Source: QQUJ01 sp050287605 (GTDB lineage: Bacteria > Pseudomonadota > Gammaproteobacteria > QQUJ01). From it: a DNA stretch of 64,000 nt. This document shows positions 51,918 to 61,411 of this stretch, piece by piece. The stretch spans positions 27,819-91,818 of the forward strand of contig JBNKCG010000025.1 of the NCBI GenBank assembly GCA_050287605.1. Reading direction: 5' to 3'. How positions within the stretch are numbered: the first letter of the stretch is position 1; each line of letters begins with the position of its first letter. The position numbers and the translations under genes are program-made. The notes under the pieces are model-generated. The model had not been told where the DNA came from, did no database searches, and worked only from the letters and a program-made list of their open reading frames with translations.

Positions 51918-52952
51918 GTGAAGATCGTGTTTTCGGAACAACAGCAGCGCCACGCGGGGCGCAAGGAGCTCACCGAAGGGGCCCTGGTGCCCTGCTTCGA
52001 GCGTCCCGAGCGCGCCGCCATCATCCTCGATCACCTGGCGCGGGCGGGATTCGCTGCCCCCGAGGCACCCGCGGATCGCGGCCGGGCTCCCCTGACGGCG
52101 GTGCACGATCCCGCCTACGTCGCGTTTCTCGGCTGCGCCTACGCCGATTGGTGCGACGAACACGGCGCCGACGCCGGCGATGCGCTGCCCACCTCCTGGG
52201 CCACCCACGGCCTGCGCAAGGTGTTGCCGCGGCGCATCGACGGGCAGTTGGGTTACTACGGCTTCGATGCCGGCACTCCCATCGGTCCGGGCACCTGGGA
52301 GGGCGTGTATGCCGCCGCGCAATCGGCCCTGCACGGTGCTGCTTTGGTGGCGGGCGGACAGCGCGCGGTCTACGCGCTGACGCGCCCGCCGGGACACCAT
52401 GCCCACCGCGCGCTGTTCGGCGGGTATTGCTATCTCAACAACGCCGCCATCGCCGCCCAAAGCCTGGTCCACGCCGGGTGCCCGCGGGTGGCGATCCTGG
52501 ACGTGGACTACCACCACGGTAACGGCACCCAGTCCATCTTTTACCGGCGGGCCGACGTGCTGACCGTGTCGCTGCACGCCGATCCGCTCGACAGCTACCC
52601 CTACTTTCTCGGCCACGCCGACGAGACCGGTGCCGCCGCCGGAGCAGGATGCAATCTCAACCTGCCGCTGCCACACGGTACCGATTGGGTGCGGTATGCC
52701 GAGGCGTTCACTGCGGCGGCCGCGGCCATCGCGCGCCACGATCCCGCGGCGCTGGTGGTCTCGCTGGGGGTGGATACCTACGAGAGGGATCCGCTGTCGC
52801 GGTTTCGCATTACGGATGACGATTTTGCGCGTCTCGGCGCAGCCATCGCCGGGCTGCGCCTGCCGACGCTTTTTGTGCAGGAGGGCGGTTACGTCTCCGA
52901 TGCGCTGGGTCGCAATGTGACGTCGGTGTTGCGCGGGTTCGGCGACGCCTGA
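51918..52952 (+). CDS. Histone-deacetylase-family (acetylpolyamine amidohydrolase-like) enzyme
   Basis: This 344-residue protein has the zinc hydrolase signatures YALTRPPGHHAH (tandem catalytic His), CYLNNAAIAA, LDVDYHHGNGTQ (Asp/His zinc ligands) and the late VVSLGVDTYERDP Asp ligand. Bacterial members often deacetylate acetylated polyamines, and this genome makes spermidine (speA, speE). The GTG at 51918 with upstream GAGGAGAG is preferred over the longer frame. It is cytoplasmic. Substrate specificity cannot be settled from sequence. Confidence 0.9.
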   Translation: MKIVFSEQQQRHAGRKELTEGALVPCFERPERAAIILDHLARAGFAAPEAPADRGRAPLTAVHDPAYVAFLGCAYADWCDEHGADAGDALPTSWATHGLRKVLPRRIDGQLGYYGFDAGTPIGPGTWEGVYAAAQSALHGAALVAGGQRAVYALTRPPGHHAHRALFGGYCYLNNAAIAAQSLVHAGCPRVAILDVDYHHGNGTQSIFYRRADVLTVSLHADPLDSYPYFLGHADETGAAAGAGCNLNLPLPHGTDWVRYAEAFTAAAAAIARHDPAALVVSLGVDTYERDPLSRFRITDDDFARLGAAIAGLRLPTLFVQEGGYVSDALGRNVTSVLRGFGDA

Positions 52953-52983
52953 ATCCAGTGCCGTCCGCGTCGTAGACTGGAAC

Positions 52984-53009
52984 GCGGGGAGAGGACGCCC
53001 TCTCCCCGC
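52984..53009. terminator. Perfect 11-bp hairpin between convergent genes
   Basis: GCGGGGAGAGG (52984-52994), loop of four, CCTCTCCCCGC (52999-53009). It lies between the amidohydrolase and chemoreceptor 3' ends. Likely bidirectional terminator, without a clear T-tract. Confidence 0.65.
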
Positions 53010-53022
53010 ACCTGCGTTGTGC

Positions 53023-55362
53023 TCAGCCGGTCGGGCTCAGCTTGAACTGGCTCACCAGGCTCTTCAACTCGTCTCCCAGGTTGGCCAGCTCCTGGCTGGC
53101 CGCGGCCGTCTGCGCCGCGCCGGCCACCGCGCCCTGGGCCACGTCGCTGATGACGTTGACGTTGCGGCCGATCTCCTCGGTCACGCTCGCCTGCTCCTGG
53201 GTGGCGGTGGCGATCTGGGCGCTCATGCTGAGCAGCTCACCCACCGCCTGCTCGATGGTCTGGAAGGCGCTGGAGGTGGACTCCGACAGGGTCACGGTAC
53301 CCATCAGCTCCTCGTTGTTCTCCGCCAGCAGCGAATTGGTCTCTTCGCTGCGCGTCTGCAGGGACTCGATGATCTGACGGATCTCCTCGGTGGAGTCCTG
53401 GGTGCGTTGCGCCAGCGTGCGCACCTCGTCGGCCACCACGGCGAAACCGCGCCCCTGTTCGCCCGCGCGGGCCGCCTCGATGGCGGCGTTGAGGGCCAAC
53501 AGGTTGGTCTGATCGGCGATGCCGCGGATCACGTCGAGTACGGTTCCCACCTGCTCGCTGTCCTGACGCAGCGCTTCCACCACTTCGCGCGTCTTCTGCA
53601 TGCGCTGCGACAGCTCGTGGATCGCGGCGATGTTCTGGTTGAGCACGCCCTTCCCAGACTCCACCTGGCTGCCGGCGCGATCGGCCGCGTCGGAGGTGGC
53701 GCTGGTGTTTTCCGCCACCTCGCGCACGGTACAGCTCAGCTCCTCGATGGCGGTGGCAACGTGCTCGATCTCGGCGTTCTGCCGGTCCATGCCTTCCCGG
53801 GTGTTTTGGGTCACGCGCGCCAGTTCTTCGGAAGCCACCGACAGGCTCTCGGTACAGATGCCCACCCGGCCCATGATCTTGTCGATGGTGTCGACGAAGT
53901 GATTGAAGGCGCGGGCGAGAGCGCCCAGTTCATCCTTGGCGCTGCCGTCGAGCCGCGCCGTGAGATCGCCGGTGCCGCTGGAGATGTCCTGCATGGAATC
54001 GACGATGCGCTGCAGGGGCCGGTTGATGCCGTTGCTGAACAGGTAGCCGATCCCCCCGGCGACCACCAGCAGCACCGCCGCGATGCCCGCGATCCAATAG
54101 ATCAGGGTGCGCTTGAGCGCCTCGGAGGCGGCGTACGCTTCGGCGACATCGATCTCCGCCAGTACCGCCCAAACCAATCCGCCGATGTTGACGGGTTTGT
54201 AGGCGGAGAGGACCGGCACACCGCGATAGTCGGCAAAGGTCTGGAATCCGGTTTCGCCGCTCAGCGCGCTTTTCGCGCCCAGCGAGTCGACCGATTGCAA
54301 CCCGATAGCGGTCTTTTTCGCATCGATCAGGTCCACCGTCGCGGCGGGGACGCCTGCACTTCTCAGCGCCGCGACGTACCCCGCCCGGTCTTCGATCAGG
54401 AAGCGGCTTTGGCTGCGCAGCTTGCGGTCGGGTCCCACCAGATAGGTTTCTCCGCTCGCCCCCAGGCCCGAGTCCTGCCACTTCTCGTCGCTGGTCATCA
54501 CGGCGTTGATGCGATCGATGGGCAGCTGGTAGATGATGGCGCCGATTTTCTTGCCACCGTCGAATATCGGCGCTGCGATGAACGCCGCGGGATCCTCGTA
54601 GGAGGGGCGATAGTTGGCGAAATCGACCAATACGGCGGTGCCGGGCTGGTTGACCGCCATGGCTTTGGCGAAGGCCTGCCCCAGCCCGGAGCCGGCGAAC
54701 GATCCGCTCTTCAGCGACGTGGCGAAGTCGATCTCCTTGAATACCGTATAGACCACGTTGCCGCTGTCTCCGTCCACCAGGAAGATGTCGTAATACCCGA
54801 ACCGCTGCTGCTCTTCCCTCAACGCGGGATGGTAGTAGTTGTGGAGTTTCGCGTAGTCGGTACCGTCCCCCAGGTCGGCGAGGTTGTCCTTGCTACCCAG
54901 CGGATTGGGGTTTTTCTGGATGAACCGGTACTGAAGCGCCACCGCGGAGGGACCCAGATTCGCGAGCAGCGGGGCGACGTCGATGGCCGCGCCGGCGTTG
55001 CGCGAGCGGTACTCGCTGGAGAAGGGGCCGGCGTAGTAGTCACGCAGCTCGCCGCGCTGGGTGTCGACGTTGGCCGCGGCCTGCTCGGGATAGGCCTCGA
55101 ACGCGTCGCTCAGCTTGTTCAGCGCGTCGATCACCATGTGGTCGGCGGCGTTGACCACCGCCTGGTCGAGCATGGTCTGGAAGTAGCGCTCGATCTGTTT
55201 GGAGCGGTCTTCGCGTAGCGCGACCAGCCGTGACTGGGCCTGTTCGTGCAGGACCTTGTCGGATGAGGTGATGGCTTCGTAGCCGAGAATCCCGCTCGCA
55301 AGCAAAGCGGGCGCTACGGCGAGCGCGAGGCTCCCGTAAAACAGTCGAGTTTTGATGAGCAT
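53023..55362 (-). CDS. Methyl-accepting chemotaxis protein with dCache sensor
   Basis: This 779-residue chemoreceptor has TM1 at about 7-29, a large periplasmic dCache-type domain (about 30-410), TM2 at about 415-437, HAMP, and a cytoplasmic signalling coiled coil with the conserved hairpin tip DQTNLLALNAAIEAARAGEQGRGFAVVADEVRTLAQRT. It has no C-terminal CheB/CheR-binding pentapeptide. The ligand is unknown. No che genes are in the window. It is adjacent to two c-di-GMP enzymes, which suggests a shared motility/attachment theme. Confidence 0.95.
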   Translation of the reverse strand: MLIKTRLFYGSLALAVAPALLASGILGYEAITSSDKVLHEQAQSRLVALREDRSKQIERYFQTMLDQAVVNAADHMVIDALNKLSDAFEAYPEQAAANVDTQRGELRDYYAGPFSSEYRSRNAGAAIDVAPLLANLGPSAVALQYRFIQKNPNPLGSKDNLADLGDGTDYAKLHNYYHPALREEQQRFGYYDIFLVDGDSGNVVYTVFKEIDFATSLKSGSFAGSGLGQAFAKAMAVNQPGTAVLVDFANYRPSYEDPAAFIAAPIFDGGKKIGAIIYQLPIDRINAVMTSDEKWQDSGLGASGETYLVGPDRKLRSQSRFLIEDRAGYVAALRSAGVPAATVDLIDAKKTAIGLQSVDSLGAKSALSGETGFQTFADYRGVPVLSAYKPVNIGGLVWAVLAEIDVAEAYAASEALKRTLIYWIAGIAAVLLVVAGGIGYLFSNGINRPLQRIVDSMQDISSGTGDLTARLDGSAKDELGALARAFNHFVDTIDKIMGRVGICTESLSVASEELARVTQNTREGMDRQNAEIEHVATAIEELSCTVREVAENTSATSDAADRAGSQVESGKGVLNQNIAAIHELSQRMQKTREVVEALRQDSEQVGTVLDVIRGIADQTNLLALNAAIEAARAGEQGRGFAVVADEVRTLAQRTQDSTEEIRQIIESLQTRSEETNSLLAENNEELMGTVTLSESTSSAFQTIEQAVGELLSMSAQIATATQEQASVTEEIGRNVNVISDVAQGAVAGAAQTAAASQELANLGDELKSLVSQFKLSPTG

Positions 55363-55585
55363 TTCACTATTCCCCAGCAGCTGTCAGTTTTTGGAGACGG
55401 CGATCTCCGGATACACGGCCGCGATCATTTATTTTTTCGGCCTACATCCCATAGTGTCGACCAGTTCACAGTTTTTTTGAGGGTAATCGGGCACCCACAA
55501 AGAGATAGGACCGTGAAACTGACCTGGTTTTGCGGGTGGCTGTGGCGCCTCTCTCGGGCAGAAAACCCGGGATTTGCTTGCCGGC

Positions 55586-56713
55586 TCAGCCGTAAGGGTC
55601 TTCGCGGAATCGCTGTTGGATGGCGGGGATCTGGTCGCCCTGCTCGATGAGTGCCGTCACGCAATCCTGATCGAGGCGTTCGCCGGCCATTTGCTGCAGC
55701 TTCTCGAAGGCCTGTTCGTTGCTCCACGCCTCTTTATAGGGCCGGCGGCTGGTGAGGGCGTCGAACACGTCCGCCACGGCCACGATGCGCGCCTCCAGCG
55801 GCACCTCTGCGCCGCGCCTGCCGTCCGGGTAGCCGGTGCCGTTGACCGCTTCGTGGTGGTACTCGGCGATGTTGCGCAGGATGTTGGCGTTGTCCAGGTC
55901 GCCGAGCGCGAAGTTGCGGATGATGTCGTCGATGATCTCGCGTCCGCGGCGCGCGTGGCTTCTCATTACCTCCGACTCCTCCGGATCGAGGCGCCCCGGT
56001 TTGAGCAGGATGCTGTCGGGGATGGCGATCTTACCGATGTCGTGCAGGGGCGCGAACATGAACAGGTGCTCGATGTAGGCGTCGTCCAGCTGGTAGCGGT
56101 CGGCCAGCCCCCGGGCGATGAGGCGGCTGTAGCGCGACATGCGGTCGAGATGGGTGCCGGTTTCGGGGTCGCGCACGTGGGTGATGTGCGAGGTGGTCTT
56201 GACGGCCGCGGAGAGCACGTTGAGGGCCACCAGTTCGCCCACCACCATCAGCGAGATCAGGTGGCCGAAGATGTCCAGCTCGCGCAGCACCGCCTCGGTG
56301 AACACGTCCGCTTTGCCGGAATTGAAGAAGATGAAGCCGAAGAAGCGCCCGTTGTGAAACATCGGCAGCGTGTAGCTGGCCGCGTACCCCGAGCGGCCGA
56401 TGCGCTTGATGTGCTCGCGTGGCGAGTGTTCGAAGGTGAGCAGGTTGTTGATCACCCGCGGGCGACGCTTCTCCATCACCTCCTTGAGCGACGAGGCGTC
56501 GTCGATCAGCGCCTGATAGTGCTGCAGCGGATCGGTGTCGCCGCCGCTGTGTAAAAAGCTCTTCAGCACCCGGGTGTCGGGGTCGTAGAAGGTGACCGCG
56601 ATGCGCACGATGAAGGGAAAGAAGTCGGCGACCAGCCGGTGGGCGTTGACCAGCTTCTCCTTGAGCGGCAGATGCTCGTTGAGCGCTTCCAGGGCATCCT
56701 TGTGGGCGAACAT
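55586..56713 (-). CDS. GAF-like plus HD-GYP c-di-GMP phosphodiesterase
   Basis: This 375-residue protein has an N-terminal GAF-like sensor (about 15-170, with RIGRSGYAASYTLPMFHNGRFFGFIFFNS) and a C-terminal HD-GYP domain with LHDIGKIAIPD (His near 224), EYHHEAVNGTGYPDG (about 284-298) and IVAVADVFDALTSRRPYK. The metal-binding and GYP residues are intact, so hydrolysis of c-di-GMP is expected. The ATG at 56713 follows GGAGAC. The 223-bp gap before the chemoreceptor gene suggests separate promoters. Confidence 0.92.
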   Translation of the reverse strand: MFAHKDALEALNEHLPLKEKLVNAHRLVADFFPFIVRIAVTFYDPDTRVLKSFLHSGGDTDPLQHYQALIDDASSLKEVMEKRRPRVINNLLTFEHSPREHIKRIGRSGYAASYTLPMFHNGRFFGFIFFNSGKADVFTEAVLRELDIFGHLISLMVVGELVALNVLSAAVKTTSHITHVRDPETGTHLDRMSRYSRLIARGLADRYQLDDAYIEHLFMFAPLHDIGKIAIPDSILLKPGRLDPEESEVMRSHARRGREIIDDIIRNFALGDLDNANILRNIAEYHHEAVNGTGYPDGRRGAEVPLEARIVAVADVFDALTSRRPYKEAWSNEQAFEKLQQMAGERLDQDCVTALIEQGDQIPAIQQRFREDPYG

Positions 56714-56837
56714 CCTGCGTCTCCTCCCCGTATCGGGCGCCGCTGCGCTAGGCCGCAACGGTGCCCCTGGATAGTTCCATTGTAAGGGGAAGTTTAGATC
56801 CGGACCGCGATTTCGGCACGCCCGGTAGGGCTACTGG

Positions 56838-59800
56838 CTAGGACTCCGGTTCGTCGGCCAGATCGCTGATCAGCTTGTCGTGAGCCTTGGCGTGGGTGGC
56901 GTTGGCCTCGGCGAGCAGCTCCTCGCTGCTGCGCTTCACCCGCAGGCGGTGGTCGGCGATCAGCCGGTAGAACAGCGGAATGAAGAAGATGGCGAGGAAG
57001 GTGGCCGCCAACATGCCGCCCATGACGCCGGTGCCTACGGCGCGGCGTGCCCCGGCGCCGGCGCCGGTGGAGAAAGCCAGCGGCGCTACGCCGAGAATGA
57101 ACGCCAGCGAGGTCATCAGGATGGGACGGAAACGCAACCGCGCCGCTTCGATGGCTGCCGCCGCCGGGCCCATGCCTTCGCGCTGTTTGTAGATGGCGTA
57201 TTCGACTATCAGGATGGCGTTTTTGGCCGCCAGACCGAGCAGGGTGACCAGGCCGATCTGGAAGTAGACGTCGTTGTTCATCCCGCGCAGCCACACTGCG
57301 GCCAGGGCGCCGAAGGTGCCGAAGGGCAGCGCCATCATTACCGCTAAGGGCATGGACCAACGTTCGTATTGGGCGGCTAGGATCAGAAACACCATTAACG
57401 CACCCAGCACCAGTGCGATACCCGAAGTGCCACCGGAGCGCTTCTCCTGATAGGAGGCGCCGCCCCAGTCGTAGCTGAAGTCAGCCGGTAACGACTCGCG
57501 GGCGAGCTGTTCGACGCGGGCGATGGCCTGTCCGGAGCTGACCCCGGGTGCGCCGTTGCCGATGATCTTTACCGATGGAAGATTGTTGAAGCGCTCCAAC
57601 GTCTCGGGGCCGGAGGAGTAGCGGATCTGCGCCAGCGACGCCAGCGGTACCATGGCGCCGCGCTCGGAGCGCACGTAGATGCCGCCGATGTCGCCGGGTC
57701 GGTTACGGTAGCCAGGCTCGGCCGACATCAGCACCTGCCAGGTGCGCCCGTATTTGTTGAAGTCGTTGACGTAGGCGGTGCCGAGGGTGGCGGAGAGTGC
57801 GTCGAACACCGCGTCGATAGGTACCCCCAGGGTCTTGGCCTTTTCCCGGTCCACGTCCACGTAGAGCTGCGGTACCGTCGGGCGCCACAGCGACGAGACG
57901 CCCATGAACGTGGGGTCCTGGCGCAGCTTGCCGATGAACTGTTGCGACACCTGGGACAATCGCTGCGCGTCCCCTTCGCCGCGGTTCTGCAGGTAGAACT
58001 CGAAGCCGCCCGCGGTACCCAGGCCGAAGATGGCCGGCGGGTTGAAGGCGAGCACCAGCGCCTCTTTGATGTGGGCGGTCTTGCCGTACAGCTCACCCAC
58101 CATCTGCTGGATGGGGACCGTGCGTTCGTCCCAGTGACGCGCGGCGACGAAGAAGGTGGCGGCGTTGTTCTTGAAGCTGCCGCCGATGAAATCGAAGCCG
58201 GTGAAAACCACCGAGTACTCCACATTGGGGTTGCTGCGGATGATGCGATCCACCTCCTGCACCACCTTGTCGGTACGCTGCAGCGAGGCGCCGTCGGGCA
58301 GGTAGACGGCGCTGATGTAAAAGCCCTGGTCCTCGTCGGGCACCAGGCTGCCCGGGGTGATGTTCCACAGCCCGGCGGCCAGCGCCACCATACTGCCGAA
58401 CAGCAGCAAGCCCAGGACGCCGCGCCGGATCAGCCACGCCACCCCGCGCGTGTAGCGTCCGGTGATACGCCCGAACCAGCGGTTGAAGCCGCGGAACGCG
58501 GCGTGGGTCTGTTTGTGCTCGTGGCGCAGGATGAGCACGCACAGCGACGGCGTCAGCGTCAGCGCCACGATGCCCGAGATCACCACCGCGATGGCGATGG
58601 TGACGGCGAATTGACGATAAAGCTCGCCGGTCAGTCCGCCGAGGAAGGCGATGGGCACGAACACGGCGCACAGCACCAGCACGATGGCGACCACCGGTCC
58701 GGTTACTTCGCGCATTGCCTGGATGGCCGCCTTGCGTGCGGGAAGACCCTCTTCATGCATGATGCGCTCGACGTTCTCCAACACCACGATGGCGTCGTCC
58801 ACCACGATGCCGATGGCGAGCACCATGCCGAATAGGGTCAGCGTGTTGATGGAGTAGCCGAGCAGGAACAGCCCGGCGAAAGTGCCGATCAGCGAAACCG
58901 GCACCGCCAGCGTGGGGATCAGCGTCGCGCGCCAGTTTTGCAGAAACAGGTAGACCACGCAGAACACCAGCAGCATCGCCTCGCCCAGGGTTTTCAGCAC
59001 TTCGCGGATGGAGACCTCCACGAAGCGGGTGGTGTCGTAAGGCACCGAGTAGGTCAGCCCGGCCGGAAAGCGAGTGGCGAGATCCGCCACCGTCGTCTTG
59101 ACCTCTTGGGCCACCTCCAGGGCGTTGGCGCCGGGCTTGAGGAAGACGCCCACCAGAGTGGCGGGCTGGCCGTTCTGGCGCCCGATGAAGTCGTAGTCTT
59201 TGGCGCCCAGTTCCACGCGCGCTACGTCTCGGAGGCGCAGGATGGCGCCGTCGGGATCTGCCCGCAGCACGATGTTTTCGAATTCGGCCACCGTCGACAG
59301 CCGCCCTTTGGTGCTGACGGTCATCGCCAGTTGCTGGTCGCCCGCCACCGGCGTCTGGCCGATGCGCCCTACCGCAAACTGGGCGTTTTGCTCCGTGATA
59401 GCGCGGGCCACGTCGCTGGGGGTGAGTTGCAATTGCGCCAGCCGGTCGGGTTTGAGCCAGATGCGCATGGCGTAGTCTTTGGCGCCGAAGATCTGCACGT
59501 TGGTGGTGCCCGGCACGCGTTTCAACACGTCCAGCACGTTGAGCGTTACGTAGTTGCTGGTGTAGAGATCGTTGTAGCGTCCGTCGGGGGAAAAGAAGGC
59601 GAGCACCTGGAGAAACGATGCCGAGCCCTTTTCCACCGAGACGCCCTGGCGCCGCACCTCTTGGGGTAGGCGCGCCTCGGCCTGCTTGACGCGGTTATTG
59701 ACGTCCACCACGGCCTGGTCCGAATCGGTACCGATGTCGAAGGTTACCTGGATCTCAACCCGGCCGTTGGAAGCCGAGGTGGAATTCATGTAGATCATTC

Positions 59801-60023
59801 CCTCGACGCCGTTGATCTGCGTCTCCAGGGGTGCGGCCACGGTCTTTTCGATGACCTCGGCCGAGGCGCCGGGGTAGACGGCGGCTACGGTTACCACCGG
59901 CGGCGCGATCTCCGGGTACTGCGCCACCGGCAGTGTGCTCATGGCCGCGAGACCGGCCAGTACGATGAAGAATGAGATCACCGCCGCGAAGATGGGGCGG
60001 TCGATGAAAAAACGCGAGAACAT
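56838..60023 (-). CDS. RND multidrug efflux permease (HAE1/AcrB family)
   Basis: This 1061-residue inner-membrane trimeric proton antiporter has twelve predicted helices and two large periplasmic loops. The proton-relay pair Asp408-Asp409 is in IGIVVDDAIVVLEN. The N-terminal MFSRFFIDRPIFAAVISFFIVLAGLAA and PEIAPPVVTVAAVYPGASAEVIE are typical of MexF/OqxB-like HAE1 pumps. It starts 13 bp after the adaptor gene, so the pump is an operon of two. No outer-membrane factor is encoded here, so it must share TolC or an equivalent. Confidence 0.96.
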   Translation of the reverse strand: MFSRFFIDRPIFAAVISFFIVLAGLAAMSTLPVAQYPEIAPPVVTVAAVYPGASAEVIEKTVAAPLETQINGVEGMIYMNSTSASNGRVEIQVTFDIGTDSDQAVVDVNNRVKQAEARLPQEVRRQGVSVEKGSASFLQVLAFFSPDGRYNDLYTSNYVTLNVLDVLKRVPGTTNVQIFGAKDYAMRIWLKPDRLAQLQLTPSDVARAITEQNAQFAVGRIGQTPVAGDQQLAMTVSTKGRLSTVAEFENIVLRADPDGAILRLRDVARVELGAKDYDFIGRQNGQPATLVGVFLKPGANALEVAQEVKTTVADLATRFPAGLTYSVPYDTTRFVEVSIREVLKTLGEAMLLVFCVVYLFLQNWRATLIPTLAVPVSLIGTFAGLFLLGYSINTLTLFGMVLAIGIVVDDAIVVLENVERIMHEEGLPARKAAIQAMREVTGPVVAIVLVLCAVFVPIAFLGGLTGELYRQFAVTIAIAVVISGIVALTLTPSLCVLILRHEHKQTHAAFRGFNRWFGRITGRYTRGVAWLIRRGVLGLLLFGSMVALAAGLWNITPGSLVPDEDQGFYISAVYLPDGASLQRTDKVVQEVDRIIRSNPNVEYSVVFTGFDFIGGSFKNNAATFFVAARHWDERTVPIQQMVGELYGKTAHIKEALVLAFNPPAIFGLGTAGGFEFYLQNRGEGDAQRLSQVSQQFIGKLRQDPTFMGVSSLWRPTVPQLYVDVDREKAKTLGVPIDAVFDALSATLGTAYVNDFNKYGRTWQVLMSAEPGYRNRPGDIGGIYVRSERGAMVPLASLAQIRYSSGPETLERFNNLPSVKIIGNGAPGVSSGQAIARVEQLARESLPADFSYDWGGASYQEKRSGGTSGIALVLGALMVFLILAAQYERWSMPLAVMMALPFGTFGALAAVWLRGMNNDVYFQIGLVTLLGLAAKNAILIVEYAIYKQREGMGPAAAAIEAARLRFRPILMTSLAFILGVAPLAFSTGAGAGARRAVGTGVMGGMLAATFLAIFFIPLFYRLIADHRLRVKRSSEELLAEANATHAKAHDKLISDLADEPES

Positions 60024-60036
60024 CGGGGTTCCTTCC

Positions 60037-61236
60037 CTACTGGGCGGCGGGGGCCTTGGCGGCCGACTGGTCGGGCGGTGCGATCTGCACCGGTGCGCCG
60101 GGGCCGATCTTGAGCAGCCCGTCGACGATCACCCGGTCGCCGGTGCTGAGCCCGGCGGTGACCACCCAGCTATCGCCCAACCACTCGTCCACCGTCACCG
60201 GGCGCATGGCCGCCTTGTCGTTGTCGTCCACCACGTAGACGAACTTGCCTTGCGGTCCTTCCAGCACGGCACGTTGCGGGATGCGGAACGCGTTGTTGCG
60301 CTGTGCGCCACTGAGCGTCACGCGCACGAACTGGCCGGGGCGCAGCACGCCGTCGGGGTTGGGGATTTCGGCGCGCGCCTCGCTGGTGCCGGTATCGGTG
60401 CTGACGCGTACGTCGGTGAAATCGAGTACGCCTTTTTGCGCGTAGCTGCTGCCGTCGCTCAGCGTCAGCTTGACCTCGAACCGCCCCTGTGCCGGCCACT
60501 GCAGTTTGCCTGCCGCGGTCTCCTGGCTCAGCCGCGTGTGCACACTGTCGGGAATGCCGAACAGCACCTGCATGGGATCGGTTTGGGTGACCGTGGTGAG
60601 CAGCACCTGCGGGCCCGAGACCAGCGAGCCTTCGGAGGCCTGCGCACGGCTGGCGATGCCGTTGATGGGGGACTCCACGCGGGTATAGGTCAGGTTGAGC
60701 TTGGCCTCCTTGAGCCTGGCCTGAGCAGCCTGTACGTCGGCCGCCGCGATCTCGGCGGCGGAGAGCGCATCGTCGTAAGCCTTGCGGCTCACCGCCTTGG
60801 TGGCGAACAGGGGCTCGAGGCGCTCCACCTCGCGCTTGGCCTGGGATTGGCGGGCCTTGGCGGCGGCCACGTCGGCCTCGGCGCTGGCCGCGGCCACCTC
60901 GAAGGGGGCGGGATCCACCGTAAACAGCGATTGGCCGGCCTGTACCGTCGAACCTTCGTGGTAGTTGCGCTCCTGGAGGATGCCGGTCACCCGTGCGCGC
61001 ACCTCCACCTCGCGCGAGCCCAGGGTCTGGGCCGGGTACTGCAGGGTTACGGGCACCGTCTCCGGCTGCACCGTCACCACGGCCACCGGCGCGGGACCTT
61101 GGCCGAAGGGATTGCCCCCGCCTTCGGCGGAGCTGCGGCCGCAGCCGGGAAGGGCAGCCGTGAGCAAAAGCGCTACCAGAACGAGTTGACGTGCGGCGTT
61201 CGGTCCGGAGGTCGGGTGTGCAGCGTGGGTTTCCAT
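60037..61236 (-). CDS. RND efflux periplasmic adaptor lipoprotein
   Basis: This 399-residue membrane-fusion protein has a lipoprotein signal with lipobox LPGC (Cys32), a lipoyl/barrel-sandwich half motif (VRARVTGILQERNYHEGSTVQAGQSLFTVDP), a helical hairpin (about 105-170) and a beta-barrel/proximal domain ending in VIVDGLLKIGPGAPV. It bridges the RND pump to the outer-membrane channel. It is first in the minus-strand operon. The AcrR-type operator lies 71-94 bp upstream of its start. Confidence 0.95.
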   Translation of the reverse strand: METHAAHPTSGPNAARQLVLVALLLTAALPGCGRSSAEGGGNPFGQGPAPVAVVTVQPETVPVTLQYPAQTLGSREVEVRARVTGILQERNYHEGSTVQAGQSLFTVDPAPFEVAAASAEADVAAAKARQSQAKREVERLEPLFATKAVSRKAYDDALSAAEIAAADVQAAQARLKEAKLNLTYTRVESPINGIASRAQASEGSLVSGPQVLLTTVTQTDPMQVLFGIPDSVHTRLSQETAAGKLQWPAQGRFEVKLTLSDGSSYAQKGVLDFTDVRVSTDTGTSEARAEIPNPDGVLRPGQFVRVTLSGAQRNNAFRIPQRAVLEGPQGKFVYVVDDNDKAAMRPVTVDEWLGDSWVVTAGLSTGDRVIVDGLLKIGPGAPVQIAPPDQSAAKAPAAQ

Positions 61237-61306
61237 AGTCTTCTCAGGCGTTCCTGGATACCGGGCCGGCGCGAGGGATTGATCCGCCGGCGAAGGTGCT
61301 GGATAC

Positions 61307-61330
61307 TACATACATTCACGTATGTATGTA
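61307..61330. promoter_or_regulatory. AcrR-type operator between TetR gene and efflux operon
   Basis: Inverted arms TACATACAT (61307-61315) and ATGTATGTA (61322-61330) are separated by six bases. The arms and the spacing are the same as those of the published E. coli AcrR box upstream of acrAB. Only the spacer sequence differs. Confidence 0.85.
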
Positions 61331-61411
61331 AACAACACGGTTCCTAATGATTTTCTTACTACCACGCTTGGAAAATGTAGCAGGCCTTGGGGACAAAGGG
61401 AGGCCGAACGC

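Noticed and set aside
53017..55218. 733-codon open frame on the plus strand
   Set aside because: It is antisense to the chemoreceptor gene, whose protein is fully homologous to its family. The plus frame has low-complexity Gly/Arg/His composition and arises from high GC at third positions.
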